Notes: a model not told the origin generated them from the sequence alone. A stretch of DNA of 23,982 bases from Micavibrio_B sp044238965 (GCA_044238965.1 JBIICJ010000023.1:1-23982), one strand, 5' to 3'. Shown: positions 8,558 to 16,628, numbered from the stretch's first letter. A program made the numbers and translations.

Positions 8558-9430
8558 TCATAATTTAAATTTTTTGAGTTCTAAATGTTTAATAACACGA
8601 TCGGCTATGCGTTTATCACTAAAATTGAGCACATTAAAAAATTCATGATCAGGTTTGCCAAACTCAATATGATATGGCGCGGTTGTGGTAATTACATCAC
8701 CGCCCGCTTCGCGCACAATGATCAAATGCGCCATATCCCACTCTTTGGGGCCACGTTTGCCATACCCATTAGCAGAAACATGCCCTTTCCCATCTGCAAC
8801 CATTACATTTCGGTTTGCGTATGGAAATTTATCAGATAACTCAAAATCAAAGCCTATTTCTTTTAGGAATAATAATGGCGCACTAGCAACATCATTTGAA
8901 AAATCAGCGCGTGTGACTGGCACAAGTTTTTCACTATCTTTCCATTTTAGTCCATAAATTTTTTCTGTAACTCCATTTGCACCAACAAAATAGGCGCCAT
9001 GACCTTTTGCCGCATAATAAAAAGTTTTTTCAAGTGGTGAATAAATCACGCCAAATATCTGCTCGCGATTATATTGTAACGATGCCATCAGGACCCATTG
9101 ATGTTTTAAATCTGAAAAATATGACGTGCCATCAATCGGATCAATAACCCAATAGGCACCATCAGGGTTTTCAAGATTATGCGATTCTGATTCTTCGGAT
9201 ATGACAGGAATATCGGGTGTGAAGGCAGATAATTGCGCCACCAAATAAACGCTGGTCGCTTTATCTGCATTGGTGACGATGGAATCGTCTGGTTTTATTT
9301 CACGTTCAATTGTATCGGGATTATTAAAGTAACGAAGGGCAATATCACCCGCCGCGACCATAATTGGCCTTATTTGATCAAAAATCGTATCCAAAGATGG
9401 AATTGATCCTATTTTTTCGCTTTTTGTCAT
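8558..9430 (-). CDS. Inositol-monophosphatase-superfamily phosphatase (CysQ-like paralogue)
   Basis: A 290-aa Mg-dependent phosphatase of the FIG/IMPase fold. Metal-site motifs are visible: IVTNAD (51-56), ISEESES with the metal Glu pair near 79-80, WVIDPIDGTSYF (94-105) and EWDMA (230-234, D232), followed by IIVREAGG (237-244). DPIDGTSYF departs from the common DPLDGTRNF. Members act on inositol phosphates, histidinol phosphate or 3'-phosphoadenosine 5'-phosphate; the sequence alone does not decide which. The frame is open from 9550, but that would run deep into ugd on the opposite strand; ATG 9430 begins a normal N-terminus and has GGGGG four bases further than usual upstream. The gene is divergent from ugd and is followed after 57 bases by tpsB on the same strand. 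A second, clearer CysQ lies just beyond ugd. Confidence 0.88.
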   Translation of the reverse strand: MTKSEKIGSIPSLDTIFDQIRPIMVAAGDIALRYFNNPDTIEREIKPDDSIVTNADKATSVYLVAQLSAFTPDIPVISEESESHNLENPDGAYWVIDPIDGTSYFSDLKHQWVLMASLQYNREQIFGVIYSPLEKTFYYAAKGHGAYFVGANGVTEKIYGLKWKDSEKLVPVTRADFSNDVASAPLLFLKEIGFDFELSDKFPYANRNVMVADGKGHVSANGYGKRGPKEWDMAHLIIVREAGGDVITTTAPYHIEFGKPDHEFFNVLNFSDKRIADRVIKHLELKKFKL

Positions 9431-9495
9431 TGTAACTGCCCCCGCTTTTTTTGTAGATATAGCATAGAAAAATAAAAACCCCAAAGGATTATCCC
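9431..9495. promoter_or_regulatory. Divergent promoter region between the phosphatase gene and ugd
   Basis: The 65-base gap must drive both genes. For the minus strand, TTGGGG (9479-9484), 17 bases and TATATC (9456-9461) is the best candidate. For the plus strand, TTGTAA (9430-9435), 18 bases and TAGATA (9454-9459) is weak. The two would share DNA, so the genes may be transcribed in competition. The AAAGGAT Shine-Dalgarno of ugd (9483-9489) overlaps the minus-strand -35. Confidence 0.35.
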
Positions 9496-10845
9496 ATGTT
9501 GAAAATCGGTGTTGTTGGTACAGGTTACGTTGGTTTGGTGTCGGGCACATGTTTTGCAGAATTTGGCATTAATGTTGTGTGCGTTGATAAGGACGAGAAC
9601 AAAATCAACCGACTGAAAAATGGTGAGATCCCAATCTTTGAACCAGGGCTTGATGATTTAGTTGCTAAACAAGTGAAAGCTGGCCGCTTGACGTTTACAA
9701 CAAATTTGTACGAAGCTGTGAAAGATGCCGATGCTGTTTTTATAGCGGTTGGCACACCGCCACGCATTACCGATGGTCATGCTGATTTAACATTCGTGTT
9801 CAAAGCGGCCGAAGAAATTGCGGTACATATGAATAAATATACAGTGATCGTGACAAAATCAACCGTACCCGTGGGAACAGCGCGCAAAGTTGCCGAAACC
9901 ATTCGCCGCGTCAAACCCGATGCCGAATTTGATGTATGTTCCAACCCCGAATTTTTACGCGAAGGTGCTGCGATTGGTGATTTCATGCGCCCCGACCGTG
10001 TTGTGATCGGCACAGATTCTGATCAAGCTGCCGATATTATGCGCTCACTTTATCGTCCGCTTTATTTAAACGAAACACCAATGGTGATTACTTCGCCCGA
10101 AAGCGCAGAGATTATCAAATACGCATCAAATGCATTTTTAGCAACGAAGATTACTTTTATCAATGAAATTGCTAATTTGTGTGAACGCACAAATGCCAAC
10201 GTACAAGACGTTGCCCGCGCGATGGGATTAGATGGTCGCATCGGATCAAAATTTTTACATGCAGGCCCTGGTTTTGGCGGCTCATGTTTCCCCAAAGATA
10301 CATTGGCGCTCGCACAAATTGGTGAATTATATGAAGCGCCGCAAACAATTGTACGTAGTGTTTTTGAATCAAATAAAAAACGCCAAGAGCAAATGGCAAG
10401 CCGCGTCATCGCCGCCTGCGATGGTAATGTGGCGGGTAAAAAAATCGCAATATTGGGCGTTACATTCAAACCCAATACAGATGACATGCGTGATGCACCA
10501 TCATTGGTGATTATTCCTGAATTGCAAAAGCAAGGCGCACAAATTCATGCATTCGATCCTGTTGGTATGGATCAAGCCAAACCATTATTACCGAATGTCA
10601 CATGGGGTAATGATGCGTATGAAATATGCGCCGATGCTGATGCGGTTGTGATCATCACAGAATGGAATGAATTCCGCGCGTTGCAATTAGATCGTCTGCA
10701 ATCTATCATGAAAACACCTTGCATGGTTGATTTGCGCAATATCTATAAAATTCCAGAGATGCAGGTGCGCGGGTTCCATTACGTATCAATTGGTCGTCCC
10801 GAGGTAAAACAAGATGCCACCGTACGTTTGCGCAGCGTATCATAA
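9496..10845 (+). CDS. ugd: UDP-glucose 6-dehydrogenase
   Basis: Cytoplasmic NAD-dependent enzyme that oxidises UDP-glucose twice to UDP-glucuronate, a precursor for capsule, exopolysaccharide and LPS sugars. At 449 aa it has normal length. Visible motifs: N-terminal Rossmann GTGYVG (8-13), IFEPGLDDL (47-55), the STVPVGTA loop (122-129), the central substrate-binding helix IIKYASNAF with K208 and N212, and the catalytic Cys in GPGFGGSCFPKDT (C264, D268). The C-terminal UDP-binding domain has LGVTFKPNTDDMRDAPS. It resembles RkpK-type alphaproteobacterial enzymes. ATG 9496 has AAAGGAT at 9483-9489. Its stop overlaps the next ATG by one base (TAATG), so ugd and cysQ form a coupled pair. No glycosyltransferases are in the window, so the end polymer is unknown. 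Confidence 0.96.
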   Translation: MLKIGVVGTGYVGLVSGTCFAEFGINVVCVDKDENKINRLKNGEIPIFEPGLDDLVAKQVKAGRLTFTTNLYEAVKDADAVFIAVGTPPRITDGHADLTFVFKAAEEIAVHMNKYTVIVTKSTVPVGTARKVAETIRRVKPDAEFDVCSNPEFLREGAAIGDFMRPDRVVIGTDSDQAADIMRSLYRPLYLNETPMVITSPESAEIIKYASNAFLATKITFINEIANLCERTNANVQDVARAMGLDGRIGSKFLHAGPGFGGSCFPKDTLALAQIGELYEAPQTIVRSVFESNKKRQEQMASRVIAACDGNVAGKKIAILGVTFKPNTDDMRDAPSLVIIPELQKQGAQIHAFDPVGMDQAKPLLPNVTWGNDAYEICADADAVVIITEWNEFRALQLDRLQSIMKTPCMVDLRNIYKIPEMQVRGFHYVSIGRPEVKQDATVRLRSVS

Positions 10846-11672
10846 TGCCTGATAAAATTTTACAATACCCGCAAGCATTATTAAACCAAGTCAAACGCCT
10901 TGCCGTCGAGGCGGGTGATGCCACGCTAATGCATTTTGATGAAGCAGGATTACACGGCGATCTTGTCATACATAAATCTGACGGATCACCCGTCACCATC
11001 GCCGATCAAGAAGCGCATGATATTATTATCGCGGGTTTAAAAACCATTACACCCTCTATCAGTATCATTAGCGAAGAAGGATCGCATGATAGTAGTATCA
11101 TAACTGATTACACATGGTTGGTTGATCCGCTTGATGGCACGCGCGGATTTATAAAGGGTGATAAAGATTACACCGTTAACATTGCTCTTATTCACAATCA
11201 CGAACCTATTATGGGCGTTGTGTATGCGCCCGCATGGGGCGAATTATATTCGGGTTTTAAAGGCGGTGAAGCTTTTAAACAAAATATTGATACTGAAACG
11301 GAAAAAGATATCCGTGTGCGCAAGGCACGCCGTGAGGGATTAACAATATTTGTGAGCCAATTCGAAGGCGCGACACCCAAGCGTGATGAATTTTTAAACG
11401 CATTTAAAATTGAAAAAATGACCAAACGATCAAGTTCATTAAAATATTGTTTGATTGCATCGGGCAAAGGTGATTTGGCGGTGCGATTCCAAGATATTTA
11501 TGAATGGGATACGGCGGCATCCGATGCAATCTTACGCGCGGCAGGCGGCATCATGACCGATTGGTATGGCAAACCATTATCCTATTGCCACACGAAAGAT
11601 ATCGGCATTCACAAGGGTTTTATCGCGCAATCAGGGTATATTGATTTGAGCGAGTTTTATCACACATTATAA
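10845..11672 (+). CDS. cysQ: 3'(2'),5'-bisphosphate nucleotidase CysQ
   Basis: Hydrolyses 3'-phosphoadenosine 5'-phosphate (PAP), the by-product of PAPS-dependent sulfation and sulfate assimilation, to AMP. All FIG-superfamily metal motifs are present in 275 aa: SPVTIAD (48-54), ISEEGS (75-80), WLVDPLDGTRGF (91-102) and EWDTAASDAIL (220-230, D222). The block SSLKYCLIASGKGDLAVRF at about 197-214 is the CysQ-specific substrate region as I know it. The start is set by the TAATG overlap with ugd; no independent Shine-Dalgarno is evident, so translation likely depends on ribosomes finishing ugd. The 3' end overlaps the opposing SLT gene by 13 bases. A link between Ugd and a PAP phosphatase would fit a sulfated, uronate-containing surface polymer, but this is inference. 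Confidence 0.92.
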   Translation: MPDKILQYPQALLNQVKRLAVEAGDATLMHFDEAGLHGDLVIHKSDGSPVTIADQEAHDIIIAGLKTITPSISIISEEGSHDSSIITDYTWLVDPLDGTRGFIKGDKDYTVNIALIHNHEPIMGVVYAPAWGELYSGFKGGEAFKQNIDTETEKDIRVRKARREGLTIFVSQFEGATPKRDEFLNAFKIEKMTKRSSSLKYCLIASGKGDLAVRFQDIYEWDTAASDAILRAAGGIMTDWYGKPLSYCHTKDIGIHKGFIAQSGYIDLSEFYHTL

Positions 11673-12607
11673 CGGCGATTATCATACGCATCGCTCGTAT
11701 CGGTTAATTCTGTAATTGATAATAAATCAATGGGATTGCTGAGCAACGTGCCCAAAGATGGAATGCCCCCAAAATTCGCGGCATAATTACCATGTGGGCG
11801 TTCATCCAATAATGCCAATGTGGCTTCGATATATTTCGGTGATGATGATTTCACCCATACGCCTTTTGATTCATCAAAAACATCCACACGTGATGGAATG
11901 GGACGCATCGGCATTTTCGCGCGAAGATCATCCATATCGGTTGAAGCGAGTTGCGTCGCCGCGCCTGAATCTTCAATTGAAAACTTTTTATCAAAAAATG
12001 CATATACTTCTTTTAATGAACGGGGCGATCCATCTTTGTCAAAAAATACGCCTTTGTTCGCCCGCGCTTCAGTCGGGAAAGCTGATGCCGCATTGCGGTT
12101 TGGGTTATCACGATATGCATCTAAAAATTTTGATGCACCACCTGGGCCCATAAAATGCGCAAGATACAATTCGGTGGAACCAATATCGCCGCCCACGGTT
12201 TTTTTCAAATGATTTTGATTTTCCTTGGCATATTCCGCCGCCATGTATGATGCGATTTTCGGGTCTTTGCGTAACGCCAAAATCTCACGACGATCAGATG
12301 CGCTTGCCACACGTCCGTCGTCGGAGATTTTGTTTGCGTAGGAGGATAATCCGTATTTATCACCATGGTCTTTCACCATCGATAACCATGTTGATTCAAT
12401 AAATTGGTAAAGACCTGTGGCAGAGCTGGTTTTGGCCTTAGCGTCCGTTTTGAAATTGCTTTCCACCTTGGCTTGTTGCAAAAGATAGGAAAAATCGACC
12501 CCCGTCTTCGCAGACGCGTTTTGGATCGATGAGGCAATTTTTGCCCCCGCGCGGGACTGCAAAGCCCCTAAATCTTGAATATTGTAAGGATTCACCTGAT
12601 TCCTCAT
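11660..12607 (-). CDS. SLT-domain (lysozyme-like) lytic transglycosylase, no signal peptide
   Basis: A 315-aa protein whose N-terminal 150 residues carry an SLT lytic transglycosylase domain: FSYLLQQAKVESNF (39-52) with catalytic Glu at E49, then SSATGLYQFIESTWL (61-75), matching the usual GLMQ-type block, and a later YLAHFMGPGGASKFLD segment. Such enzymes cleave the glycan strands of peptidoglycan, leaving 1,6-anhydro-MurNAc ends. There is no signal peptide or membrane anchor, so export by another route, or a role in a flagellar, secretion or phage-like context, must be considered. The C-terminal half is low in recognisable motifs and Pro-rich in places (MPMRPIPSRVDVF). The gene stands alone between convergent cysQ (13-base overlap) and divergent acyl-CoA dehydrogenase. 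AGGGTGA lies about seven bases before the ATG. Confidence 0.88.
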   Translation of the reverse strand: MRNQVNPYNIQDLGALQSRAGAKIASSIQNASAKTGVDFSYLLQQAKVESNFKTDAKAKTSSATGLYQFIESTWLSMVKDHGDKYGLSSYANKISDDGRVASASDRREILALRKDPKIASYMAAEYAKENQNHLKKTVGGDIGSTELYLAHFMGPGGASKFLDAYRDNPNRNAASAFPTEARANKGVFFDKDGSPRSLKEVYAFFDKKFSIEDSGAATQLASTDMDDLRAKMPMRPIPSRVDVFDESKGVWVKSSSPKYIEATLALLDERPHGNYAANFGGIPSLGTLLSNPIDLLSITELTDTSDAYDNRRYNV

Positions 12608-12757
12608 TCATTTCACCCTGTTTGTTGATATCTTGGATATGTAATTGCAACAGATATGCCAGATTCAATAACGCCTCAAATGTGGTATTAATTATTATTA
12701 TCTTCTTAACGAATTTCGGCGATTCTAGTCGATGTATTTATTCGCAAAGGATGCCCC
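12608..12757. promoter_or_regulatory. Divergent intergenic region between SLT gene and acyl-CoA dehydrogenase
   Basis: This 150-base AT-rich gap has to hold both promoters. For the SLT gene, on the minus strand, TTGAGG followed by 17 bases and TATCTG is the best but weak candidate. For the acyl-CoA dehydrogenase I see no convincing -35/-10, only the AAAGGAT Shine-Dalgarno at 12746-12752. No operator palindrome is evident. Confidence 0.3.
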
Positions 12758-14446
12758 ATGCCTGTTGATTATAACCCACCTCTCGCCGATATGAATTTCT
12801 TACTCTCATCCGTCTTTCCTGTGACGGATTTGGCGCGTGATGATATTGACCCATCAATGGTGGATGTCATTTTATCTGAGGCGGCAAAATTAGCACGCGA
12901 TGTCTTATCACCATTAAATTGGTCAGGTGATCAAGATGGAACAAAACGTCATGATGATGGATCAGTCACAACCGCACGCGGGTTCAAAGATGCCTATAAA
13001 CAATATAAAGACAGCGGATGGAATTCTGTTCCATTCGATCCCGCACATGGCGGACAAGGATTACCATGGATATTATCATTTCCTATTCAAGAAATGTGGC
13101 AAGCCGCGAATATGTCGTTCGGCTTATGCCCGTTATTAAATCAAGGCGCGGTTGAGGCTGTGCATACGCACGGATCACAATATTTAAAAGATACATATTT
13201 AGAGAAATTGATCAGTGGTGAATGGACAGGTACGATGAATCTGACCGAGCCGCATGCAGGGTCTGATTTAGCATTGTTACGATCAAAGGCGACACGTAAT
13301 GATGATGGGACATACAAAATTTTTGGTCAGAAAATTTATATCACCTATGGTGAGCATGATATGGCGGAGAATATCATCCATTTGGTGCTTGCGCGTTTGC
13401 CTGATGCGCCCGCAGGCGTCAAAGGAATTTCACTATTTCTTGTGCCTAAATTCTTACCCGATGGTACGCACAATGATGTGTTATGCACGGGCATCGAACA
13501 TAAAATGGGTATTCACGCCTCCCCCACCTGCACCATGCAATTTGGTGATAACGGTGGTGCGATTGGATGGTTGGTTGGTGACGAACACCAAGGTTTAAAA
13601 TGCATGTTCACCATGATGAATAATGCACGTTTGTCTGTGGGACTTCAAGGTGTTGCCATTGCTGAACGTGCCTATGGCGCGGCGTTATCATATGCGCAAG
13701 ACCGCAAACAAGGATCACCTATCACGGGCGGTGACACAATATCCATCATTCATCACGAAGATATCAAACGAACTTTATTATCGATGCGCGCGCGTATTGA
13801 TGCAGGGCGTGCCATGACTTATATGGCGGCGATCAATATGGACCAACAAAATACAGCAATCGTTGATGTGCTAACCCCAATTGTAAAAGCATGGTGTACG
13901 GATATGTCGGTTGCTGTGGCATCGGATGCTGTGCAAATTCATGGCGGCATGGGATTTATTGAGGAAACAGGTGTTGCGCAATATTACCGCGATGCGCGCA
14001 TTTTACCCATTTACGAAGGTACAAATGGCATTCAGTCAAACGATTTGATGTTCCGCAAATTAATTCGCGATAAAGGCGCAGCTTTATTGTCGTTATTCAA
14101 AGATTGTCGGATGGGGTTATCATCAATAAACAAAGACCATATTAAACCACATATTGATGAATTAATTGATATAACCGAATGGGTTTTAGCGAATAGTGCG
14201 AACCTATCATTATGCGCCGCGATTGCCGTACCCTATTTACAATTATGCGGAACCGTGTTGGGTGCAGTGTTGATGGATAAAGAATTCTATTATATAGATG
14301 CTATCACTGATGAAAATTTTAAATTAGCAAAACGTGCTAGCATTAATGCCTACATGCATTTAATTTTACCGCAAGCATTAGGATATGCGCATATTGTACG
14401 CCATTCAGGCAATTTTATATCAACAATACCAGCCAGCGAACTTTAA
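12758..14446 (+). CDS. Acyl-CoA dehydrogenase (FadE-like, long form with extra C-terminal domain)
   Basis: FAD enzyme that introduces the first trans double bond of fatty-acid beta-oxidation. At 562 aa it belongs to the long alphaproteobacterial/actinobacterial type, usually near 595, and seems about 30 residues shorter. Landmarks: GWNSVPFDPAHGGQGLP (87-103), EWTGTMNLTEPHAGSDL (155-171, FAD/substrate lid), NIIHLVLARLPDAPAGVKGI, then AVQIHGGMGFIEETG (391-405) and YRDARILPIYEGTNGIQ (410-426), whose E420 is the catalytic base position in this family. Residues after about 440 form the smaller helical C-terminal domain. AAAGGAT sits five bases before ATG 12758. The gene has no fatty-acid operon partner beside it, so its chain length preference cannot be read from context. 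Its stop overlaps the opposing gene by four bases. Confidence 0.94.
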   Translation: MPVDYNPPLADMNFLLSSVFPVTDLARDDIDPSMVDVILSEAAKLARDVLSPLNWSGDQDGTKRHDDGSVTTARGFKDAYKQYKDSGWNSVPFDPAHGGQGLPWILSFPIQEMWQAANMSFGLCPLLNQGAVEAVHTHGSQYLKDTYLEKLISGEWTGTMNLTEPHAGSDLALLRSKATRNDDGTYKIFGQKIYITYGEHDMAENIIHLVLARLPDAPAGVKGISLFLVPKFLPDGTHNDVLCTGIEHKMGIHASPTCTMQFGDNGGAIGWLVGDEHQGLKCMFTMMNNARLSVGLQGVAIAERAYGAALSYAQDRKQGSPITGGDTISIIHHEDIKRTLLSMRARIDAGRAMTYMAAINMDQQNTAIVDVLTPIVKAWCTDMSVAVASDAVQIHGGMGFIEETGVAQYYRDARILPIYEGTNGIQSNDLMFRKLIRDKGAALLSLFKDCRMGLSSINKDHIKPHIDELIDITEWVLANSANLSLCAAIAVPYLQLCGTVLGAVLMDKEFYYIDAITDENFKLAKRASINAYMHLILPQALGYAHIVRHSGNFISTIPASEL

Positions 14447-14940
14447 TTATTTAAATTCATCATGCGTGATAGATCGCATTTTTGATATACTTTTGCCATG
14501 GTATCAATCTGTGCATTTTGATGTAGGCTGCGGTTACGCGCATATTCATATCCCGCTTCGCGTCCCACACATGTACAAAATGCTTCGCGTTGTTTTTTTG
14601 TACCTTTTAACATCTGATCCGATAAACATGATTGATAAATTTGACCCGCAAGTGGCGCAGTATCAACGCATTTTGATTTTGCAAGATCGATAAAAATTTG
14701 GATATCTTCACCCAAAGGGTTTTGAGTTCGTAATTTTATAAATTGTTCTGCAACGCAGTCACAATTATATAATGTCGATTGTGATGAGTAATGGCATTGA
14801 TCATAAGCACGGAATGTTTCGGTGATAATTTGAGGAGTTAGTTTATTTTTGCCTGCATCTGCATACAAAGAGAATGGGGCCATTCCAATCAACAGCCCCA
14901 TACCAAAAATCCATAGTAATGAATTAAATTTAACGACCAA
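14443..14940 (-). CDS. Exported Cys-rich protein with duplicated CxC motifs, unknown function
   Basis: I do not recognise the family. The open frame extends to 15087, but the part before about 14940 overlaps a well-supported gene in another frame. A TTG at 14940 gives a 165-aa product with a good Sec signal peptide (VVKFNSLLWIFGMGLL then a cut near YADA), overlapping the upstream stop by 11 bases, so I choose it; ATG 14901 would leave no charged N-region. The mature part has two similar halves: a Cys, 10 residues, then CDCVAE; and a Cys, 16 residues, then CTCVGRE, with two more single Cys near KSKC and YQKC. This even number (eight) suggests four disulfides in the periplasm. Coupling to the helix-turn-helix gene upstream indicates one transcript. 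The 3' end overlaps the acyl-CoA dehydrogenase stop. Confidence 0.7.
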   Translation of the reverse strand: MVVKFNSLLWIFGMGLLIGMAPFSLYADAGKNKLTPQIITETFRAYDQCHYSSQSTLYNCDCVAEQFIKLRTQNPLGEDIQIFIDLAKSKCVDTAPLAGQIYQSCLSDQMLKGTKKQREAFCTCVGREAGYEYARNRSLHQNAQIDTMAKVYQKCDLSRMMNLNN

Positions 14941-15472
14941 ACAAACGACCCCAGAAGCTTTGTGGTTCTTCTGCTTCTTGTTCATTCTGATTTTGTGCCT
15001 GCATACGGCGCATACGCAATTCCAACTGACGTTGACGCATTTCTTTTTCACGGCGGTTGCGTTCTTGTAATTCGGCACGCAATTCATCAGCCTGTTTTTG
15101 TGATGCTTGTGATGTCAACATGACTTGTTGCGCTTGTTTTTGCCATTGATCGCGCTGATCTTTCAAATCGGTGACTTGGTTTTGCGCGAGGTGTAATTGA
15201 TCCTCTAACATACGCACGCGCATTTTCACGCGCTCCATTTCAAGCATATCAGCCGCGCGTTGTAACTCGGCTTTCATCGCTTCTTCGGCGCTGTCGGCAT
15301 TCACGCGGGCGGTGCGAGCACCAAAGACGCGTTCTAATTCTGATGTATCGATTAATTTTTGTCCTGCTTCATCAACTTCGTATGATAAACGACCTGTTTT
15401 CATTGCACGTTGAATGGTCGCTTTTGAAACGCCAGCCAAGGTTGCCGCGCGTTGAGCTCCGATTTTTGCCAT
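14930..15472 (-). CDS. Helix-turn-helix protein with long coiled coil
   Basis: A 180-aa soluble protein. Residues about 4-52 look like a MerR/excisionase-type winged helix (AATLAGVSKATIQRAMKTGR, then LIDTSELERVFG), closest in style to plasmid-type 'entry exclusion 1'/KfrA-like DNA-binding proteins. Residues 63-165 are an uninterrupted charged coiled coil rich in Q, E and R with an Arg-rich end (LRMRRMQ), and the tail is SFWGRLFGR. This suggests a dimeric DNA-binding protein that may bundle, tether or regulate; the target is unknown. GAGGGG lies about nine bases before ATG 15472, and a promoter candidate is upstream. It is followed by the exported Cys-rich protein with an 11-base overlap, an odd pairing of DNA-binding and periplasmic products. 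No plasmid or conjugation gene is nearby. Confidence 0.85.
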   Translation of the reverse strand: MAKIGAQRAATLAGVSKATIQRAMKTGRLSYEVDEAGQKLIDTSELERVFGARTARVNADSAEEAMKAELQRAADMLEMERVKMRVRMLEDQLHLAQNQVTDLKDQRDQWQKQAQQVMLTSQASQKQADELRAELQERNRREKEMRQRQLELRMRRMQAQNQNEQEAEEPQSFWGRLFGR

Positions 15473-15510
15473 AGGACTTTCCCCTCAATTTTTAAATATG
15501 TGAATAATGA

Positions 15511-15540
15511 TTTCTAGCATGGCGGGACAAAAAATTTCAA
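15511..15540 (-). promoter_or_regulatory. Candidate promoter of the helix-turn-helix gene
   Basis: On the minus strand TTGAAA (15535-15540), 18 bases and TAGAAA (15511-15516) form a reasonable sigma-70 site. Transcription near 15504 gives a leader of about 32 bases carrying the GAGGGG Shine-Dalgarno. The remaining gap to the sua5 stop (15541-15602) contains a CACGTG hexamer at 15555-15560 and a GGTTAC repeat on either side of it, possibly an operator, but neither is strong evidence. Confidence 0.4.
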
Positions 15541-15602
15541 GTTTTTCGGGTTACCACGTGACAGTTTTCCCCCAAAAGGTTACAAAGCCGCCTAAATGCG
15601 CC

Positions 15603-16601
15603 TTAACGACCTGCCGCCGCCCGCGCCAAACGGTCATTTATAGCCAAACCAATACCTGTTTGGGGGATGTTCATCACGGCAATCCCGCTAAATTCCGCCC
15701 GATCAAGCGCACGTAGATAGGCAAATAAATGGGTCGCGGCCTCGGTCAGATCACCCGTCTCGCTTAAATTCATCCATTGGTCACGAGGCAAATCACGGGC
15801 AAAACCCCCGCCGCGCACCCCCATAAATTTCATCGACCCAAAGGCAAGCAATGCCTCATTCGGCGCGACATCCACCGCATTTAATCGTACAGGGATAGAC
15901 GGCGCATAATGTTTGAGCAATTGCCCAGGTGATTTTACCGCGCCCGTATCATCATCAGGTGTGGTTGCGTATGAAATAACAATTCCTGTTTTGTCAAAAA
16001 TATCATCGGCCGTGATTGCACCCGTGCGCAAAATTTTAGCATCTGTTTCTGATAAATCCAAAATGGTTGATTCCAAACCAACGCGACATGTACCGCCCGC
16101 GATCATCAGCGGGCAATCATCACCCAAACTTTGTGCCACATGATACGGCGCCGTGGGTGATACTTCGCCCGAACGATTGGCCGATGGCGCAGCGATTAAC
16201 AAATTTGATTCGTTTAATACCGATTGAAACACATCATGCGCAGGCACGCGCACCGCAATTGTATTTAATCCTGCTGTGACCAAATCAGACACAGGCGCAT
16301 TTTCTTTTAATGGTAAAATGAGCGTCAATGGCCCCGCCCAGAAATGATGCGCGATTTCACGCGCGCGATCATCAAATACGGCGACTTGTTCCAATTGTTC
16401 GACCGATGCACCATGCACAATTAACGGATTAAATTGCGGGCGTGATTTTAATGCATAAATTTTTGCAACCGCCATAGAGTTCGATGCATCTGCCCCAAGC
16501 CCATAAACTGTTTCGGTCGGCAAGGCCACAACATCACCGCCGCGCAAAATTTCGGCAACTTTGCGGATGGAATCGGACGTGGGCGGTAATAATACGGTCA
16601 T
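15603..16601 (-). CDS. L-threonylcarbamoyladenylate synthase, Sua5 type
   Basis: Makes threonylcarbamoyl-AMP from threonine, bicarbonate and ATP, the first step toward the t6A37 modification of ANN-decoding tRNAs. The YrdC domain is intact: PTETVYGLGADA (28-39), KSRPQFNPLI (52-61), and PSANRSGEVSPT (139-150). After about residue 222 the SPGQLLKHYAP linker (224-234) leads into the Sua5 C-terminal domain, so this 332-aa protein is the long Sua5 form and not the short TsaC/YrdC. ATG 16601 has AGGG five bases upstream. It is divergent from the parA-like gene, with the two start codons 63 bases apart. The YrdC family has non-tRNA paralogues, but the complete Sua5 architecture makes the tRNA role most likely. 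Confidence 0.94.
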   Translation of the reverse strand: MTVLLPPTSDSIRKVAEILRGGDVVALPTETVYGLGADASNSMAVAKIYALKSRPQFNPLIVHGASVEQLEQVAVFDDRAREIAHHFWAGPLTLILPLKENAPVSDLVTAGLNTIAVRVPAHDVFQSVLNESNLLIAAPSANRSGEVSPTAPYHVAQSLGDDCPLMIAGGTCRVGLESTILDLSETDAKILRTGAITADDIFDKTGIVISYATTPDDDTGAVKSPGQLLKHYAPSIPVRLNAVDVAPNEALLAFGSMKFMGVRGGGFARDLPRDQWMNLSETGDLTEAATHLFAYLRALDRAEFSGIAVMNIPQTGIGLAINDRLARAAAGR

Positions 16602-16628
16602 AACACCCTATCTATGCCCAAGGATTGG

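Noticed and set aside
9431..9550. Forty-residue N-terminal extension of the phosphatase
   Set aside because: It would overlap the first 55 bases of ugd and contains no family sequence; ATG 9430 gives the normal start.
10062..10487. 141-codon minus-strand open frame inside ugd
   Set aside because: It is antisense to well-conserved ugd coding sequence, has no recognisable motif and no start signal; a shadow of ugd codon usage.
11820..12212. 130-codon plus-strand open frame opposite the SLT gene
   Set aside because: Fully antisense to a gene with clear catalytic motifs; no Shine-Dalgarno or family resemblance.
14941..15087. N-terminal extension of the Cys-rich protein by 49 residues
   Set aside because: It lies wholly within the helix-turn-helix/coiled-coil gene in another frame and would bury the signal peptide.
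15549..15590. CACGTG hexamer flanked by GGTTAC copies as an operator
   Set aside because: The palindrome does not extend beyond six bases and the GGTTAC copies are direct and short; not enough to call a binding site.
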